A stretch of 64,000 bases of DNA, from NCBI GenBank assembly GCA_043228905.1, contig JBHGNT010000001.1:8494001-8558000 (forward strand), given 5' to 3'. The notes under the pieces were generated by a model. That model worked only from the letters and a program-made list of their open reading frames with translations. It had not been told where the DNA came from and searched no databases. Positions within the stretch are counted from its first letter, which is position 1, and every line of letters starts with the position of its first letter. A program made the position numbers and the translations under genes. Shown one piece after another: positions 10,338 through 20,620 of the stretch. This DNA is from Azolla caroliniana. Its lineage: Eukaryota; Polypodiophyta.

Positions 10338-11085
10338 GTCGGGCTTCCATGACCGATTTGCATTCTTCCTTCATCATTGAGATGGCTTCTACCTTCGCCG
10401 GAGACGGTTTCCGGCCATATGGTCCGCATAGCGGTCCGACCACCAGGATTTCTGATTGTTCGAACGCCGACTTCACCCTGGAGAAGGTAAGCCGAGTGCC
10501 CTCAAGCCTCTATAGTATCTTCTTGCAATCAGAGATGTGGTCCGTGACGAATGTCCGACATTTGTCTGACCCGACCGATTCATCCTTCGGATCGACGCTT
10601 CCTTCGGCTAACCTCTCATTGTCCGGCTCCGACGAGAGTCGCTTCCTCTTCAGAAAGTCAACCATAGTAGCATGTAACTCTTCCTTTACTATCCCTAGCA
10701 CCTCTCTCAGGCTGAGTTCCACCCGATTGTTGAGGATCCATTCCTCCAAGACCTTTCGCAGGTCCGTTGCTCTCTCTATCTCCGAGCTCAGTCGGAAGCT
10801 CGGAAACATAGTCTTTTCTTGTGGGCCGGTGGGCATGCGTCATTTTGCTTCGGGTCACTCCGGATCTCGTACCGATTCGAAGGTGCGGCCCCTCTGGCCT
10901 TCCTGACCCTCTTGTCTTCAACCAGAACCTCATAGTTCTGGCACACAGCTTCCACGAAGCCGGTTTTCTCCTCCACCGGATCGCTCCACCTGGTGACCTC
11001 TCAGACCCGCATCTCCGCACGGTCCGCCTCTTCCTTCTTTAGCTTCTTCCCGGAGAAGCCTTCTAGTATAAACGGCCAAAACCCG
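10338..11085 (-). pseudogene. Gypsy relic G2, RT fragment fused to gag
   Basis: Continues G2 on the far side of C1. Read on the minus strand the order is gag C-terminal block (SDPVEEKTGFVEA-C-NYE-LVE, then LRKVLEEWIL and SLREVLGI) and then, straight after K-R-K-R-L-S, an RT segment (C-R-T-F-V-T-D-H-I-S-D-C-K-K-I-L). In G1 these blocks are separated by the protease and half of RT, so G2 has an internal deletion of roughly 1.7 kb. The match to G1 fades at about 11085. Confidence 0.7.
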
Positions 11086-12413
11086 AAAAAAGTACACAAC
11101 CGGAAGAATGATATCAATGATTAGGTTGATGAAGAATTATTTGAATCCATTGAAAGGTGCTCTTGGCTAAACCTTAGGTGCTATATGTGAAGTAAAACAT
11201 TCCCAAATTTAATTTTACTATTCTAGGGAAAGGATAATATTTCCGGCCACCCTTTTCGAGCATGTATGCAAGTAAGAAAGGAATTTGCCTTCAAGGAATG
11301 TATTGAGGGGAATTCTACATACAAAAATAACTACTTGCATGAAGGATAAAATACAATATAAAATTTACTCATCATGAGATTCAAAAAATCTATATTACTT
11401 TAATAAATAAAAATAATAATTTTACCTTTGGTAAAGGAGGCAATACATATATCTGATGCTATTGAATAATTGTTAAATGACAAACACACACACACACACA
11501 CACACACTCTCTCTAGCAGCAAAAGCAAGTTGGTAGATTACCAACACAAGGCCTTTGAATTCAAGGCTTAACTTTCACACCATTATATTACACCAACTGA
11601 ATATAAGGGTTGGATGCATGACCTTCTAGTCTCTCTTATGCTATAATATTATTGTTATCTTACTTGAATGTCGTAAGTAGAAGGAGAGCTTGTTCTCATT
11701 TTTTAAGAGTGGAAGAGATATAAGTTGAACATGAACTTTAGAGAGGGTGGGGGACTAAAAGTTGTGACAATAGACACAAAGAGATTACTACAAACCAAAG
11801 TGAGGCAGGGCGAGAGTGTCCCAACAGCACTAACGTGTCACAATCGTGTAGGTTTGGGATTTTTTTCAATGGTACACCCAAAAGCAAATCTAAGCTTCTT
11901 TCATGAAACAAGAGACACAAAGAGGGGGGGGAGGGGGTGCAAACGAGATGGCCAAAATTGAAAGACTAACTTGAAGGTAGAGCCTACAAAGATAGAGATG
12001 AAAGAACATCATTGTTTAGACTTTGGGGAATAATACTATATTTTGTTTGGAGGAATTAGCTTGCAAATCGATGCCCCTTTAATATCTTGAAAAGCTCTAC
12101 AGGAGAAAATCGTTTCGCATTGAGAATTATATTGTTTAGGATAACATGGGGTGACCGATGTATGGGGAAATGAGGTTCTAAAGGTAAAAGAAGGTTCACT
12201 TTAATGTGTGGGGTTGACAAGGAAAAGCTTTAATATGCAAATAATCCAAATTAGATCACATGAAATTTCTCAAGATTAAAATTTAAAACCATGCACGCCT
12301 TCGAAGCTTACCTTTACTCCATGATTGTATCATGACATAATTAAATATCATTTCACTTACAAAAAAGTAAACACCCCATGCTAGGATAACAAATCAAGGC
12401 TCTATTGTGTGCC
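11086..12413 (+). other. AT-rich intergenic DNA
   Basis: No gene, LTR or tandem array beyond the microsatellite at 11484. The open frame at 11725-11961 shows no motif I recognise. This is the upstream region of the dirigent-like gene. Confidence 0.5.
11484..11514 (+). repeat. (CA)n/(CT)n microsatellite
   Basis: About 24 bases of alternating C and A followed by four CT units. Confidence 0.85.
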
Positions 12414-12414
12414 C

Positions 12415-12422
12415 TATTTAAA
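12415..12422 (+). promoter_or_regulatory. Candidate TATA box of the dirigent-like gene
   Basis: TATTTAAA lies 93 bp upstream of the ATG. It is followed by a CT-rich leader (CATCTCTCTCTATATATCTC), a common arrangement in plant promoters. A CATGCA (RY-type) motif occurs at about 12434. A second TATA-like stretch (CTATATATCT, about 12458) is an alternative. Confidence 0.4.
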
Positions 12423-12514
12423 GCTCACAAATGCCATGCAAAGCTCATCCATCTCTCTCTATATATCTCTTTCTCTAGTAAACATCATTAGTAGAGTTTA
12501 TATTAATATTAACA

Positions 12515-13057
12515 ATGGCCACTAGATATAACTCAACTACATTGGTAGTAGTGATGATGCTTCTAATGGCCATGTCCACCGTTGCAAGGAAGAGTGTCGT
12601 ACTCAAATATTACACACAACAACAATTCGGTGTGAATGAATTCAGTAGTGTGCCGGCAGCCATTCCCCCAGTGAATGGCACATCCACTGGTGTCGGCCTT
12701 GAGGTGGTCTATAACTACACGGTGACAAGGACAGGTGACCCTACGTCCCAAGTGTTGGGCACCGTCCGTGGCACGTCCGTCGCCGCGTCCAACACTGCCC
12801 AAGCCACATTCTTTGTTGTCAACACCGTGGTGCATTACGCCGACCCCAAGAAAGGAGGCCTCAATGGTACCTTCACCACACAAGGGGAGGCTAACTTTCG
12901 CGCCGGGACTTTTGAGCTAGCTGTGACGGGCGGGACTGGGGACTTCCGGGGTGTCTTTGGCTACACCGTTGTCAGCAGCTTCAAATTCGTTCCAGCCACG
13001 ACCAACTCTACAGCTAAAGTCACTAACTTTTACCGAACCGACCTTTGGTGGGCATAA
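12515..13057 (+). CDS. Dirigent-like secreted protein (dirigent / allene-oxide-cyclase barrel family)
   Basis: 180 aa, no intron. Residues 1-24 form a signal peptide (hydrophobic core LVVVMMLLMAM, small residues before RKS). Residues 27-159 fit the dirigent barrel: GLEVVYNYTV, then LGTVRGTSVAAS, FFVVNTVVHYAD, GLNGTFTTQGEANF, and the diagnostic ELAVTGGTGDFRGVFGYTV near 134-152. Dirigent proteins act in the apoplast, steering radical coupling in lignan or lignin synthesis. Predicted N-glycosylation sites: N54, N67, N117, N164. Unusual points: there is no cysteine at all, so the family's usual disulfide is missing, and the N-terminal F-Y-x-H-D motif is replaced by LKYYTQQQFG. The start ATG sits in a good plant context (AACAATGGCC). 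It is the only host gene here and appears intact. Family assignment is firm; substrate is unknown. Confidence 0.85.
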   Translation: MATRYNSTTLVVVMMLLMAMSTVARKSVVLKYYTQQQFGVNEFSSVPAAIPPVNGTSTGVGLEVVYNYTVTRTGDPTSQVLGTVRGTSVAASNTAQATFFVVNTVVHYADPKKGGLNGTFTTQGEANFRAGTFELAVTGGTGDFRGVFGYTVVSSFKFVPATTNSTAKVTNFYRTDLWWA

Positions 13058-15281
13058 CATCCTTGTTAAATCCTATGTTTGTGTTGTTGACCTACTTCTA
13101 GAAAGGGTGTATTTCTTTTTTATTATTTTTCAATAATGGAACTTAAATTTTTGTGGATGCTTCAAAACTATGCATTAACCATCAATACTTATCTTTTCCA
13201 TTGGAACGATGAGAATCTTCCATTACACATTGTTTTCATTGTACATACAACAAGACGATTGATCATGTTCCATAATCAACGATGTCATTCTTAAGCGTGA
13301 TTGTTTAAGATTACATTAGCAATGTCCCACCATGCGATCCTAGAGCTTTCTTGCAAACCTCATGTACATTTTTGTTTTTGATCCAAGATGAGAAATTGGA
13401 TAATATATGTCCCACCAAATAGCTCTAATAAGTATATTATGAGAGCCATCAAACTCTTGGGTATTGTTAAGAGTTTAGAAATTATATATAGCTAAAATAA
13501 GTGAGAAGGAAGCCCATTCAAGTTCTAATCCACACTAATATGCAATAGGGGCATGCTTTGTATAACCCTTAGTCCCTTTACATCAATAAGAGTGGGTGGG
13601 AGCTAGTCCATTTACATAAAATATTGCTACATATGATAAGAGAAGTTACATTCTTAAAACAAAGGAAGTGTTTATTAATGCACATTGTATGTGCTGCACC
13701 AAGCTTATATTTACACTCGATGTGGACAATTTCATGGAACTTTGTTATTAAGTATGAAAAAGGGAGCGGGGAGAGGTTCCATGAGGGTCTTGTACAAGGG
13801 AAGAAGATCTGTCAAGTTCACCAGGTTGAGCTTTGTGTAGTTCTTTTGAAGGTTGGAGTAGATCCAAGTTTACTAATGGGTTTGGATGTAAGCTTCCTTA
13901 TTAGGCTTGGTTGCCTTCGTTAGCTTCATATTGAAAGTTTCATTATTACAGTTTTTATATAGGCTCAATTGGCTCTATGTGTAGGTAGCCATATGTAGCC
14001 TTATTTAAAAATATTCTTTGTTGATGTGAAAGTTGTGACACGATGGGTGCTCTGTGGGAAGTGTGCTTATTATAATGTGGTCTCTCAAAATGATGAAGGC
14101 ACTTAAAACTCACAACATAATTTCAACTTGATCACTCACATAACTCAAGATCACTCAATCCAAATTAGTCCAAACTAGAAAAGGAACAAATAGTGGAAGG
14201 ACACCATAAAACCCACAATTAAAAATAAGCTTTTGATTAAGAAGAGCTATGTAGTAGCTTTTGTATCATCTGTTTGATTAGATGTACTAGCTTTTGTATC
14301 TTACAAAAAGAAGTGAGATGAAATGTCTCCTTCTGTTTTTCCTATGTAGGACTTTTCAAGTAATATACTAAGGTGCATCTTCCTTCCAAAAAAAGAAGAA
14401 GAAGAGCTAGGTGGAACAAATGAATCCAATGAGGTTGAAGGAAAAGGATCATGTACACATTGATGATCCTTTGTAGCCTATAAACCCCTTGTATTGAGAG
14501 ATGATCTCCTTTAGGCATCAAAAACTATTCTTCCTCATCAAAGTAAGTTCCCCTACCCAAAATCCGCTAATTCAAGAAGAACAAGAACAAAGAAAACAAA
14601 ACGATCACTCTCTAACCCCAAATCAAACAAACGCACACAAAAATGTCCCCCGAAAAGTTTGCCTTGGGCACCTAGAAATATAATATATCTAAATGATATT
14701 TCAATCCAAAGTAGTGATGATTGCACCTTTTTGGGTACAATAATATATTGCACAAGCTTGTATGAAAAAAAAGGCATAACGAGTAGACCTTAAAAACAAA
14801 GCATGCTGCCAAAAAACAAAGATGTGCTTGCAAGTCAAATCACAATAAAGGGTTTAAAAAGAACCTTTCCACTGCATTAAGGTGATAATATTTGATTGCA
14901 CATAATCAAGATATTGGTGTTGGCTACATTTCAAGTGCAACCATCAGAGCATTGCATTTCACCAACATTGGATACATAGTAAAAGGATGAAGCGTTCAAA
15001 TCAAAATCTTTCCTGTCATTGTCATCTTTGGTAGGTAAAGGTAGTGGAGATTAGGCTGTTTTTGGTGAGCAAATATTACATGTCAAATTAATGATAAACA
15101 ATATAATAAAATATTAGGGGAAAAAGGATTAAGTGTGCTTAACCTCATCAACCATTCCCAATCAAAGGACATGAGACAAACAAAGTATCATCATAATTGT
15201 CCCATGCCATGAATATTACCTTATGTTAGACCTTGGTAGTTGTATAATGAATCTAAAGAAAGGAGCTTACCTTACTTGTAG
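13058..15281 (+). other. AT-rich intergenic DNA downstream of the dirigent-like gene
   Basis: Presumably starts with the 3' UTR; AATAAT at about 13130 is a weak polyadenylation candidate. A 99-codon frame at 13624-13923 has no motif I know. No LTR pair, inverted repeat or array is evident. Confidence 0.5.
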
Positions 15282-15723
15282 TGTTACGGGCATGACCATA
15301 TAATATCCCGTGGTGAGAATTTACCGTAGTATTCTATACACGTGGATAAGTGTGAGGGTTAAACGAGAGTGTAAAGAAGGGGATGATTACTTTTAATCCT
15401 CGGGATTGAGACAACCCATTAGGCCAAGTGTGAACTTGCCTGGGGGCCTTGGGTATCGCTATAAATAACAGGCCTAGCTACCCTCATTTCATCATCTTTT
15501 GACTACGTTGAGACTCTATTCTTGTGGTGGGTCAACTCTTGTAGCGAGCGCGCCAGCACCAAGTACGACTTGACGCCACGACAGTGGTATGGGACGCCGA
15601 TCGAGGCTTGAGTCCGTCTCGATCCCTTCACTTGGGGGTGGCCGGGTGGATCGACACCCTTCTTTCTCTCTCTCCTTTCTATCTATCTATTTATCATTCT
15701 TTTATCCTTATCATATGCTTACA
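15282..15723 (+). repeat. LTR of family D, copy D2
   Basis: Begins TGTTACGGGCATGAC and ends ATGCTTACA, with TATAAATA at 15460-15467. It shares its post-TATA blocks with D1 (CTACCCTCAT, GGTATGGGACG, GGGGGTGGCCGGGTGG). No PBS follows and no matching target duplication is visible, so it is a solo or fragmentary LTR. Confidence 0.5.
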
Positions 15724-16449
15724 TTAGGGCATATCTCTAATACGTAGAGTTTCAACATCTCCAACTATCATAATGAAGGGGGCAGTTGGTCCACTTCATA
15801 TAAACCAACATCATAGTTTCACAAGCCAACGCATGTTCCTATGTGTCATAAGTCCTTAAGGGTTTGTTCTAGTTGCTAGAATAACTAGTTTCCAAACTGT
15901 CATACCATTAAACCATTAAAATTAGCTCTAGAACTAGTCCTTAAGATTGTTATGCCTATAACTATGATCCCTTCCACATCCTTGACAAGTGGCCTCTCTA
16001 TGAAATCACACCATGAGGTCCTAGTTTTGTCGATCTTCAAATGTGGATGGTTTGTTTTTCATGGGGTTGTTGCATGGTCTTACCTTTGCCTCACGACATC
16101 CCTAACTGTAATAAAATTATGTTTATTCAAACATTGACTTACCATATGGGGACCTTAAGAACTGAGACACTTCAAATTTGGTTTCTAACGAGGCTCTCAC
16201 ACCCATAGCATGCATTCATCACATTGATCCCTGCAAAGTATGTAGACATGGTAAACATTGTTTTCTATCTCAATGTGGCGTGACAACACTCTTTCATGTT
16301 GTCTTTCTTCATATTTGTCCTCTATTTCTTCTTTAGAACCTTAATATCCATGGATACACTAAAGACTACCAAGAGAGAAAGAGAGACCATGATGCATGGT
16401 CAGTCCCAAGGTTGTTAGGTACGTTAGATACAGTATGGATACCATAAGT
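15724..16449 (+). other. Intergenic DNA without recognisable features
   Basis: Unique-looking, AT-rich; the small open frame at 15952-16137 shows no recognisable motif. Confidence 0.4.
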
Positions 16450-16722
16450 TGTTGTGAAGAAAACTGGCCCTAAGAGTAATCAAGGAGTTGAAGGCGTGAA
16501 CCCGACCTTTCTCGAGTTGGCCTGAATTGATTCATTGTATATAACTAGGAATAGGACGGCTGGTGTAAATATACAAGGTATAAGATATCTATTAAATAGG
16601 AAATCGATGCATATCTCTGTCCGAAGGGACAAAGAATAAAGTTGAGGTGTTTTGATGTGACAGCCTCCTCGGCAACCTATAAAAGGGGAGGAAGAAGAAG
16701 AAGAGGTGCTCGAGGTACAGGC
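16450..16722 (+). repeat. 5' LTR fragment of gypsy relic G3
   Basis: Starts TGTTGTGAAGAAAACTGGCC, matching the sense-strand start of the G1 LTR, and reaches the promoter (CCTATAAAAGGGGAGG, TATA at 16678-16684). Soon after the TATA box it passes directly into mid-gag sequence, so the rest of the LTR, the PBS and the gag start have been deleted. Confidence 0.6.
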
Positions 16723-16724
16723 TG

Positions 16725-18030
16725 GATGTCGGACCCACACCGGCAACGAAGTTTGATGAGCCTTCATCGGTGCGAAGGGAGGAGACCCGGGATTGGATTG
16801 AAACTGGCCCAACATCGATTAGAGCGGTCAAGGGCCCATCAGGGGGAGCGGCTCTTGAGGAGCTGACACAAATGGTGCGCGACCTGCAGATCGTGCAGGG
16901 CCGGAGAGACAGTGGAGAGCAGCCACGCGACTGAAGGCCACTGGACGGACACCGGTGTATGTGGTGCGATGCGGTCGGGCATAGCCGGCGAGATTGCGTG
17001 GAGTTTGCCGAAGCCCTCAGGGGTAATGTTGTGTACCTAGTGATACTCAGAGAGCCGTGGAGAAAAATTTCAGGTGTGGCGGGATGAAGCGGCTAATGGA
17101 AGAAGCGGAGGCGCGCCATGCGGAGGAGGTCCATTATTCGGCATTGGCCGGAATCCGGGTGGGAGGTGACGAAGACTGGAAAACAAAGGACTCTGGCTTC
17201 TGGCCCTCGGTGCTAGAAGGCCTCTCCGGCCCACGATTGAAGAAGGAGGAAGTGAGCCGCGCAGAGCAGCGGTTCCGGGAGGTTATTGGATGGGACGATC
17301 CGGTTGAGGAGAAGACCGGTCTCGTGGAACCCGCGTGCTAGAACTACGAGGTTCTGGTAGAAGACAAGCGCGCGGGAAAGGCCGGAGGTACCGGGCCCTC
17401 ACAACGATACGAGACCCAGTTCAGGCAAAAGCAAAATGATGCCGGTAACCTCGGCGCACCGGACAAAACGAAGCGGGCCGGTTACCAGTTGAGCACGGAG
17501 ATCGAGAGGTCAATGAACTTGCAGAAGTTCCTCGAAGAACGGATCCTCGACCACAAGGTCGAGTTGTCACTGAGGGAGGTTCTCGGGATCACCCAGAAGG
17601 AGTTCCACGATTCCATCGTGGACTTGGTGAAGCGGAAATGGCTCTTGACGGAGCAGGAACCAGAGAAGCCGGTGGAGGTGCGAACCACGCACCTGGAGGA
17701 CATGGCTCTAGAAGACGAGTTGGCAGAAAGCCACTATTTGAGGTCGCACTGGGCCAGGGCCACTACGGAGATCCCTGTTCGGATCGGGGACGTTCAAGAG
17801 CCTGTGGTGGCATTGATAGACCACGGCTCGGAGATCAACATGATGTCCATGGACTTCTATAGAAAGGGGAAGTGGCCGATCAACACCAAGCATGGCTGGA
17901 AAATACGCGCGGCAACCCGCACTACGGAGGAGCTGCACGGGGCGTGCCTGAATGTACGCGTCAAGATCGGCGACGTCGAGATCGATCAACACTTTTTCGT
18001 GCAGGAGACGTCCTCGCACCCGGTGATACT
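16725..18030 (+). pseudogene. Gypsy relic G3 gag and protease region
   Basis: Parallel to the G1 gag-protease frame: gag C-terminal region (GAALEELTQMVRDLQIVQ), zinc knuckle C-M-W-C-D-A-V-G-H-S-R-R-D-C (about 16955-17000), then SDPVEEKTG-like and LRKVLEERILD-like blocks, then a protease with VALIDHGSEINMMS (DHG at 17819-17827) from a 191-codon frame starting at 17489. It contains several stops (for example TGA after the knuckle linker and TAG at 17339-17341). The coding sequence ends abruptly at 18030 after S-S-H-P-V-I-L, where copia LTR A2 begins. Confidence 0.75.
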
Positions 18031-18702
18031 TGTTAGGAAACAGGTCCCTCTGGATGGGAAGTGAGAAGAACAGTGTTGATGAGCAACTCGGCTGAGGCCG
18101 ATAGGCCGAGGCCGAATCTGGATGTGGAGTACCCGACAACGGAAGACCCGGTGAGAACCGGATATGGAGTACTCGACAAGGAAGACCCGGTGAGAACCGG
18201 ATGTTCCAGGCCCGGTGAGAACCTCTCATCGGATGGAAGGGACATATATGTAAATATGTTCTAGAGAGCCCACTAGGGCTATATTTGTAAATAGCCCGAA
18301 AGTCATATTAGTATAAATATGACCTAGGGAAAACTTAATAGTTAATGATGTAGAGTTGGTTGTGCTATTATCGTTGTGGCGATAATTTAGAGCGGAACTA
18401 CGTACAGAGGAGAGAGAGAGAAGAAGAGGTTGTTGCCTTTGTTGTAACTGCCTGGTGGTGAAGTGAGGGAGCAAGAGGTCGTTGCCTCTGTGCCCCATTG
18501 TTGTAATCTTGATATAGTGATATTTTGCAGTCTGAGGGCTGCCGTGGTTTTTCCTAGATTTGGGTTTTCCACGTTAACATCCAGTGCACTCTCTTCTTTA
18601 CTGTTTCGTGTGTAGATACATCTCACCACATCCATGTTTTCTGTGCTTGATCCGACGTCTCGGTTGTGGCCGAGCATAGCTTAGGAAACCGTATTCCTTT
18701 CA
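18031..18702 (+). repeat. 5' LTR of copia A2
   Basis: 672 bp from TGTTAGGAAACAGG to GTATTCCTTTCA, followed by the PBS. It aligns with LTR A1 (minus strand, starts TGTTGGGATTACGG): both have a GGTCCCT-GGATGGG block, the dyad and TATA pair, a TTCCACGT block and a CGGTTGTGGCCGAGC block. Inserted in the protease of gypsy G3. Confidence 0.8.
18276..18319 (+). promoter_or_regulatory. Dyad and TATA box of LTR A2
   Basis: GGGCTAT and ATAGCCC form a perfect 7-bp inverted repeat (18276-18297, 8-base spacer) 15 bp upstream of TATAAATA (18312-18319). Conserved in A1 and A3. Confidence 0.6.
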
Positions 18703-18705
18703 AAC

Positions 18706-18718
18706 TGGTATCAGAGCG
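18706..18718 (+). other. Primer-binding site of A2
   Basis: TGGTATCAGAGCG, complementary to the initiator tRNA-Met 3' end, three bases after the LTR. Confidence 0.8.
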
Positions 18719-18733
18719 AAACAACACAGAAAA

Positions 18734-19290
18734 ATGGACGATTTGTTGGGAGGCATGTTCAAGCTCACCGGCTTCAACTATTCAGTGTGGAAGTCGAAGA
18801 TGATGGACATGCTCGTGGTTAAAGATCTTTGGTTGCCGGTTCAGTTCGGGGACAAGAGATCGGACAAAATTGATGCCATGATATGGGAGGTGATGCACAT
18901 GAAGACAACAGTGTACATACAGTGCTTCATCGACATGAGTCTATACAACAACTTCAATGAAGAGAGTAAGGCTCATGAGCTATGGGAGAAGATGGACATT
19001 ATGTTTCAGAACAAAAATGTTGTTAATCAGGTTTCGGTATTTTGGAAGCTAGTAAGACTCCTGTACCAAGATGGCTCCAGCATGGCGGAGCACATGAATG
19101 CCTTCCAGGGGCTGATACACCAGGCAACATCATTAGAAGTACCTCTCGCCGATGAGGTACTAGCACTACTCCTGCTCGGCTCCCTCCCAGATAGCTAGGA
19201 GACATTGGTCGTCACTTTGGGCAACGCTAGGCCGGAAGGGAAGCAATTATCCCTAGCAAGAGTGAAGTCAAGCTTTCTAGATGAGGAGGC
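18734..19290 (+). pseudogene. A2 gag N-terminal part (copia UBN2-type)
   Basis: Starts ATG at 18734 and reads as a copia gag (LTGFNYSVWKSKMMDMLVVKDLW, then AHELWEKMD, then LVRLLYQDGSSMAEHMNAFQGLI), parallel to A1 gag. An in-frame TAG (19196-19198) replaces the tryptophan of the P-E-S-W-E block of A1. After the stop the frame stays open (TLVVTLG, then LDEEAG) until about 19290, where it changes without warning into gypsy integrase sequence. The zinc knuckle, protease, integrase and RT of A2 are all missing. Confidence 0.75.
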
Positions 19291-19510
19291 CGGGGATGTG
19301 TACCGGTTCGTAACGACGTGCGAAAGCTGTCAGCTACACTCCACAGTCTGACATCGAGATGAACTACACCCGACCTGCCCGCTAACCGTCCATTTCAAGT
19401 GGATGGTAGACTTAGTAATGATGCCAATGAGGGCAGGGCAGATGCGGTACTTGGTGCTTGCGCGAGAGGATTTGACGAACCAGGTGGAGGGCCGCGCACT
19501 ACGCACAAGT
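19291..19510 (+). pseudogene. Gypsy integrase fragment joined to A2 gag
   Basis: From V-Y-R-F-V-T-T-C-E-S-C-Q-L-H-S on, the plus strand matches the G1 integrase zinc-finger end and the start of its catalytic core (HFKWMVDLV-MPM-, MRYLVLAREDLTNQVEGRAL). It is in the same orientation as G3, so it may be the far end of G3 with everything between deleted, or a recombination product. It stops at about 19510. Confidence 0.7.
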
Positions 19511-19548
19511 ATAATTGTAAGTATGAGTCGATACGTATGTGCACACGT

Positions 19549-20156
19549 TGTCACGTAATTACACGTACGTGTAAGGAACGAAGGCGTGACCATAGGGGTC
19601 CTGGACCGAGGAATGTGAGAAAAGGGGAAAAGTGCAACAAAGAACGTGTGTCGGGCAAGCGTTGGATGCGGACAAGCACAAAGCTCGACCGGCTTGGTCG
19701 AGATCAGATCGATGCAAGAGACAATTATAAGAGAAAGAAACCCTCAATCGATTAAGAATGGATTACAACCAGCTCGTCGGTAACTGAGCCACTACTCGCT
19801 CGACAACACACACACATCAGAGACGAGATACAACGTGGAGCCTCTGTCGGGAGCACCCAAGCTTCCCACACGAATAGAGGCGTCCGGCAAAAGAACTCCT
19901 GCAGAGATCACCGATACAAAACAAATGTTCGGTCCCTAGTCCGAGAGCACTCCGTTCTCCCCAAAAACGTGATCCTCTCTTAGCCCTCTCTCCCGACCTT
20001 TATAGGTCCTTGAGGGAGGAGCCATCACATCATGTAATTACATCATCTTTATTCTCTGTCACTTCAGACAAAGATTGGTTACGATTTGTTAATCTATTTA
20101 ATGTATCTATGTTTATCCACATCACGCCGACCTATTCTTAGACGATGTACAAATAA
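19549..20156 (-). repeat. 3' LTR of gypsy relic G4, left part
   Basis: Starts TGTCACGTAATTACACGTACG and continues with a GGCGTGACCATAGGGGTCCTGGACC block, the minus-strand equivalent of the G1 LTR end. A reverse-strand TATA box (CTATAAAGG) lies at about 19998. The LTR is cut at 20156 by copia C2 and resumes at 32365; the duplicated AATAA joins the two parts. Confidence 0.65.
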
Positions 20157-20606
20157 TGTTGAGAGATCAAGCTCAATTTAGTTTAGTTAGTTAGTCAACC
20201 ATGTAACTTCATAGTTACCTAGATAGAATCTAGTTAAAAGTGTTGACTATAATGACTTAAATAGGACCTTGTACTTAAGTGAGATATTCTAGATCCTCCA
20301 CTCCTAAGTACATTTAATATAGGACTTACACATTAGTACCTATATTCTACTCACACATGTGCACCTTTGCACATGAGATGTATATATACCTCATTGTGGG
20401 TATTTTTGTATTCAATGATGATAATGCTAATATAATATACACTCTGGTTTACTCATCCCCCATCTTGTGTTGTTCATAAGTGTATCTCTCCTCTCTCTCT
20501 TCCTCTCACACACACACACACATATCACATAATCTTCCGTGCTTAACTTAATCACATAATTAGGTACTAATTAACCCTTGCTTAATTATTTACCTAATTG
20601 TTAACA
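20157..20606 (+). repeat. 5' LTR of C2
   Basis: 450 bp, TGTTGAGAGATCAAGCTC to TTGTTAACA. Compared with C1 it shares a version with TAGTACCTATATTCTACTC and a longer CACACACA run with the C2 3' LTR. Confidence 0.85.
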
Positions 20607-20618
20607 TGGTATCAGAGC
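20607..20618 (+). other. Primer-binding site of C2
   Basis: TGGTATCAGAGC directly after the LTR. The G1 insertion begins three bases further on, leaving the PBS itself intact. Confidence 0.8.
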
Positions 20619-20620
20619 GT

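Noticed and set aside
13624-13923. 99-codon frame downstream of the dirigent-like gene as a gene
   Set aside because: No motif, AT-rich composition and no promoter or codon signal; length is within chance.
15282-15723. Complete D element
   Set aside because: No PBS, internal region or second LTR is seen on either side, and no target duplication.
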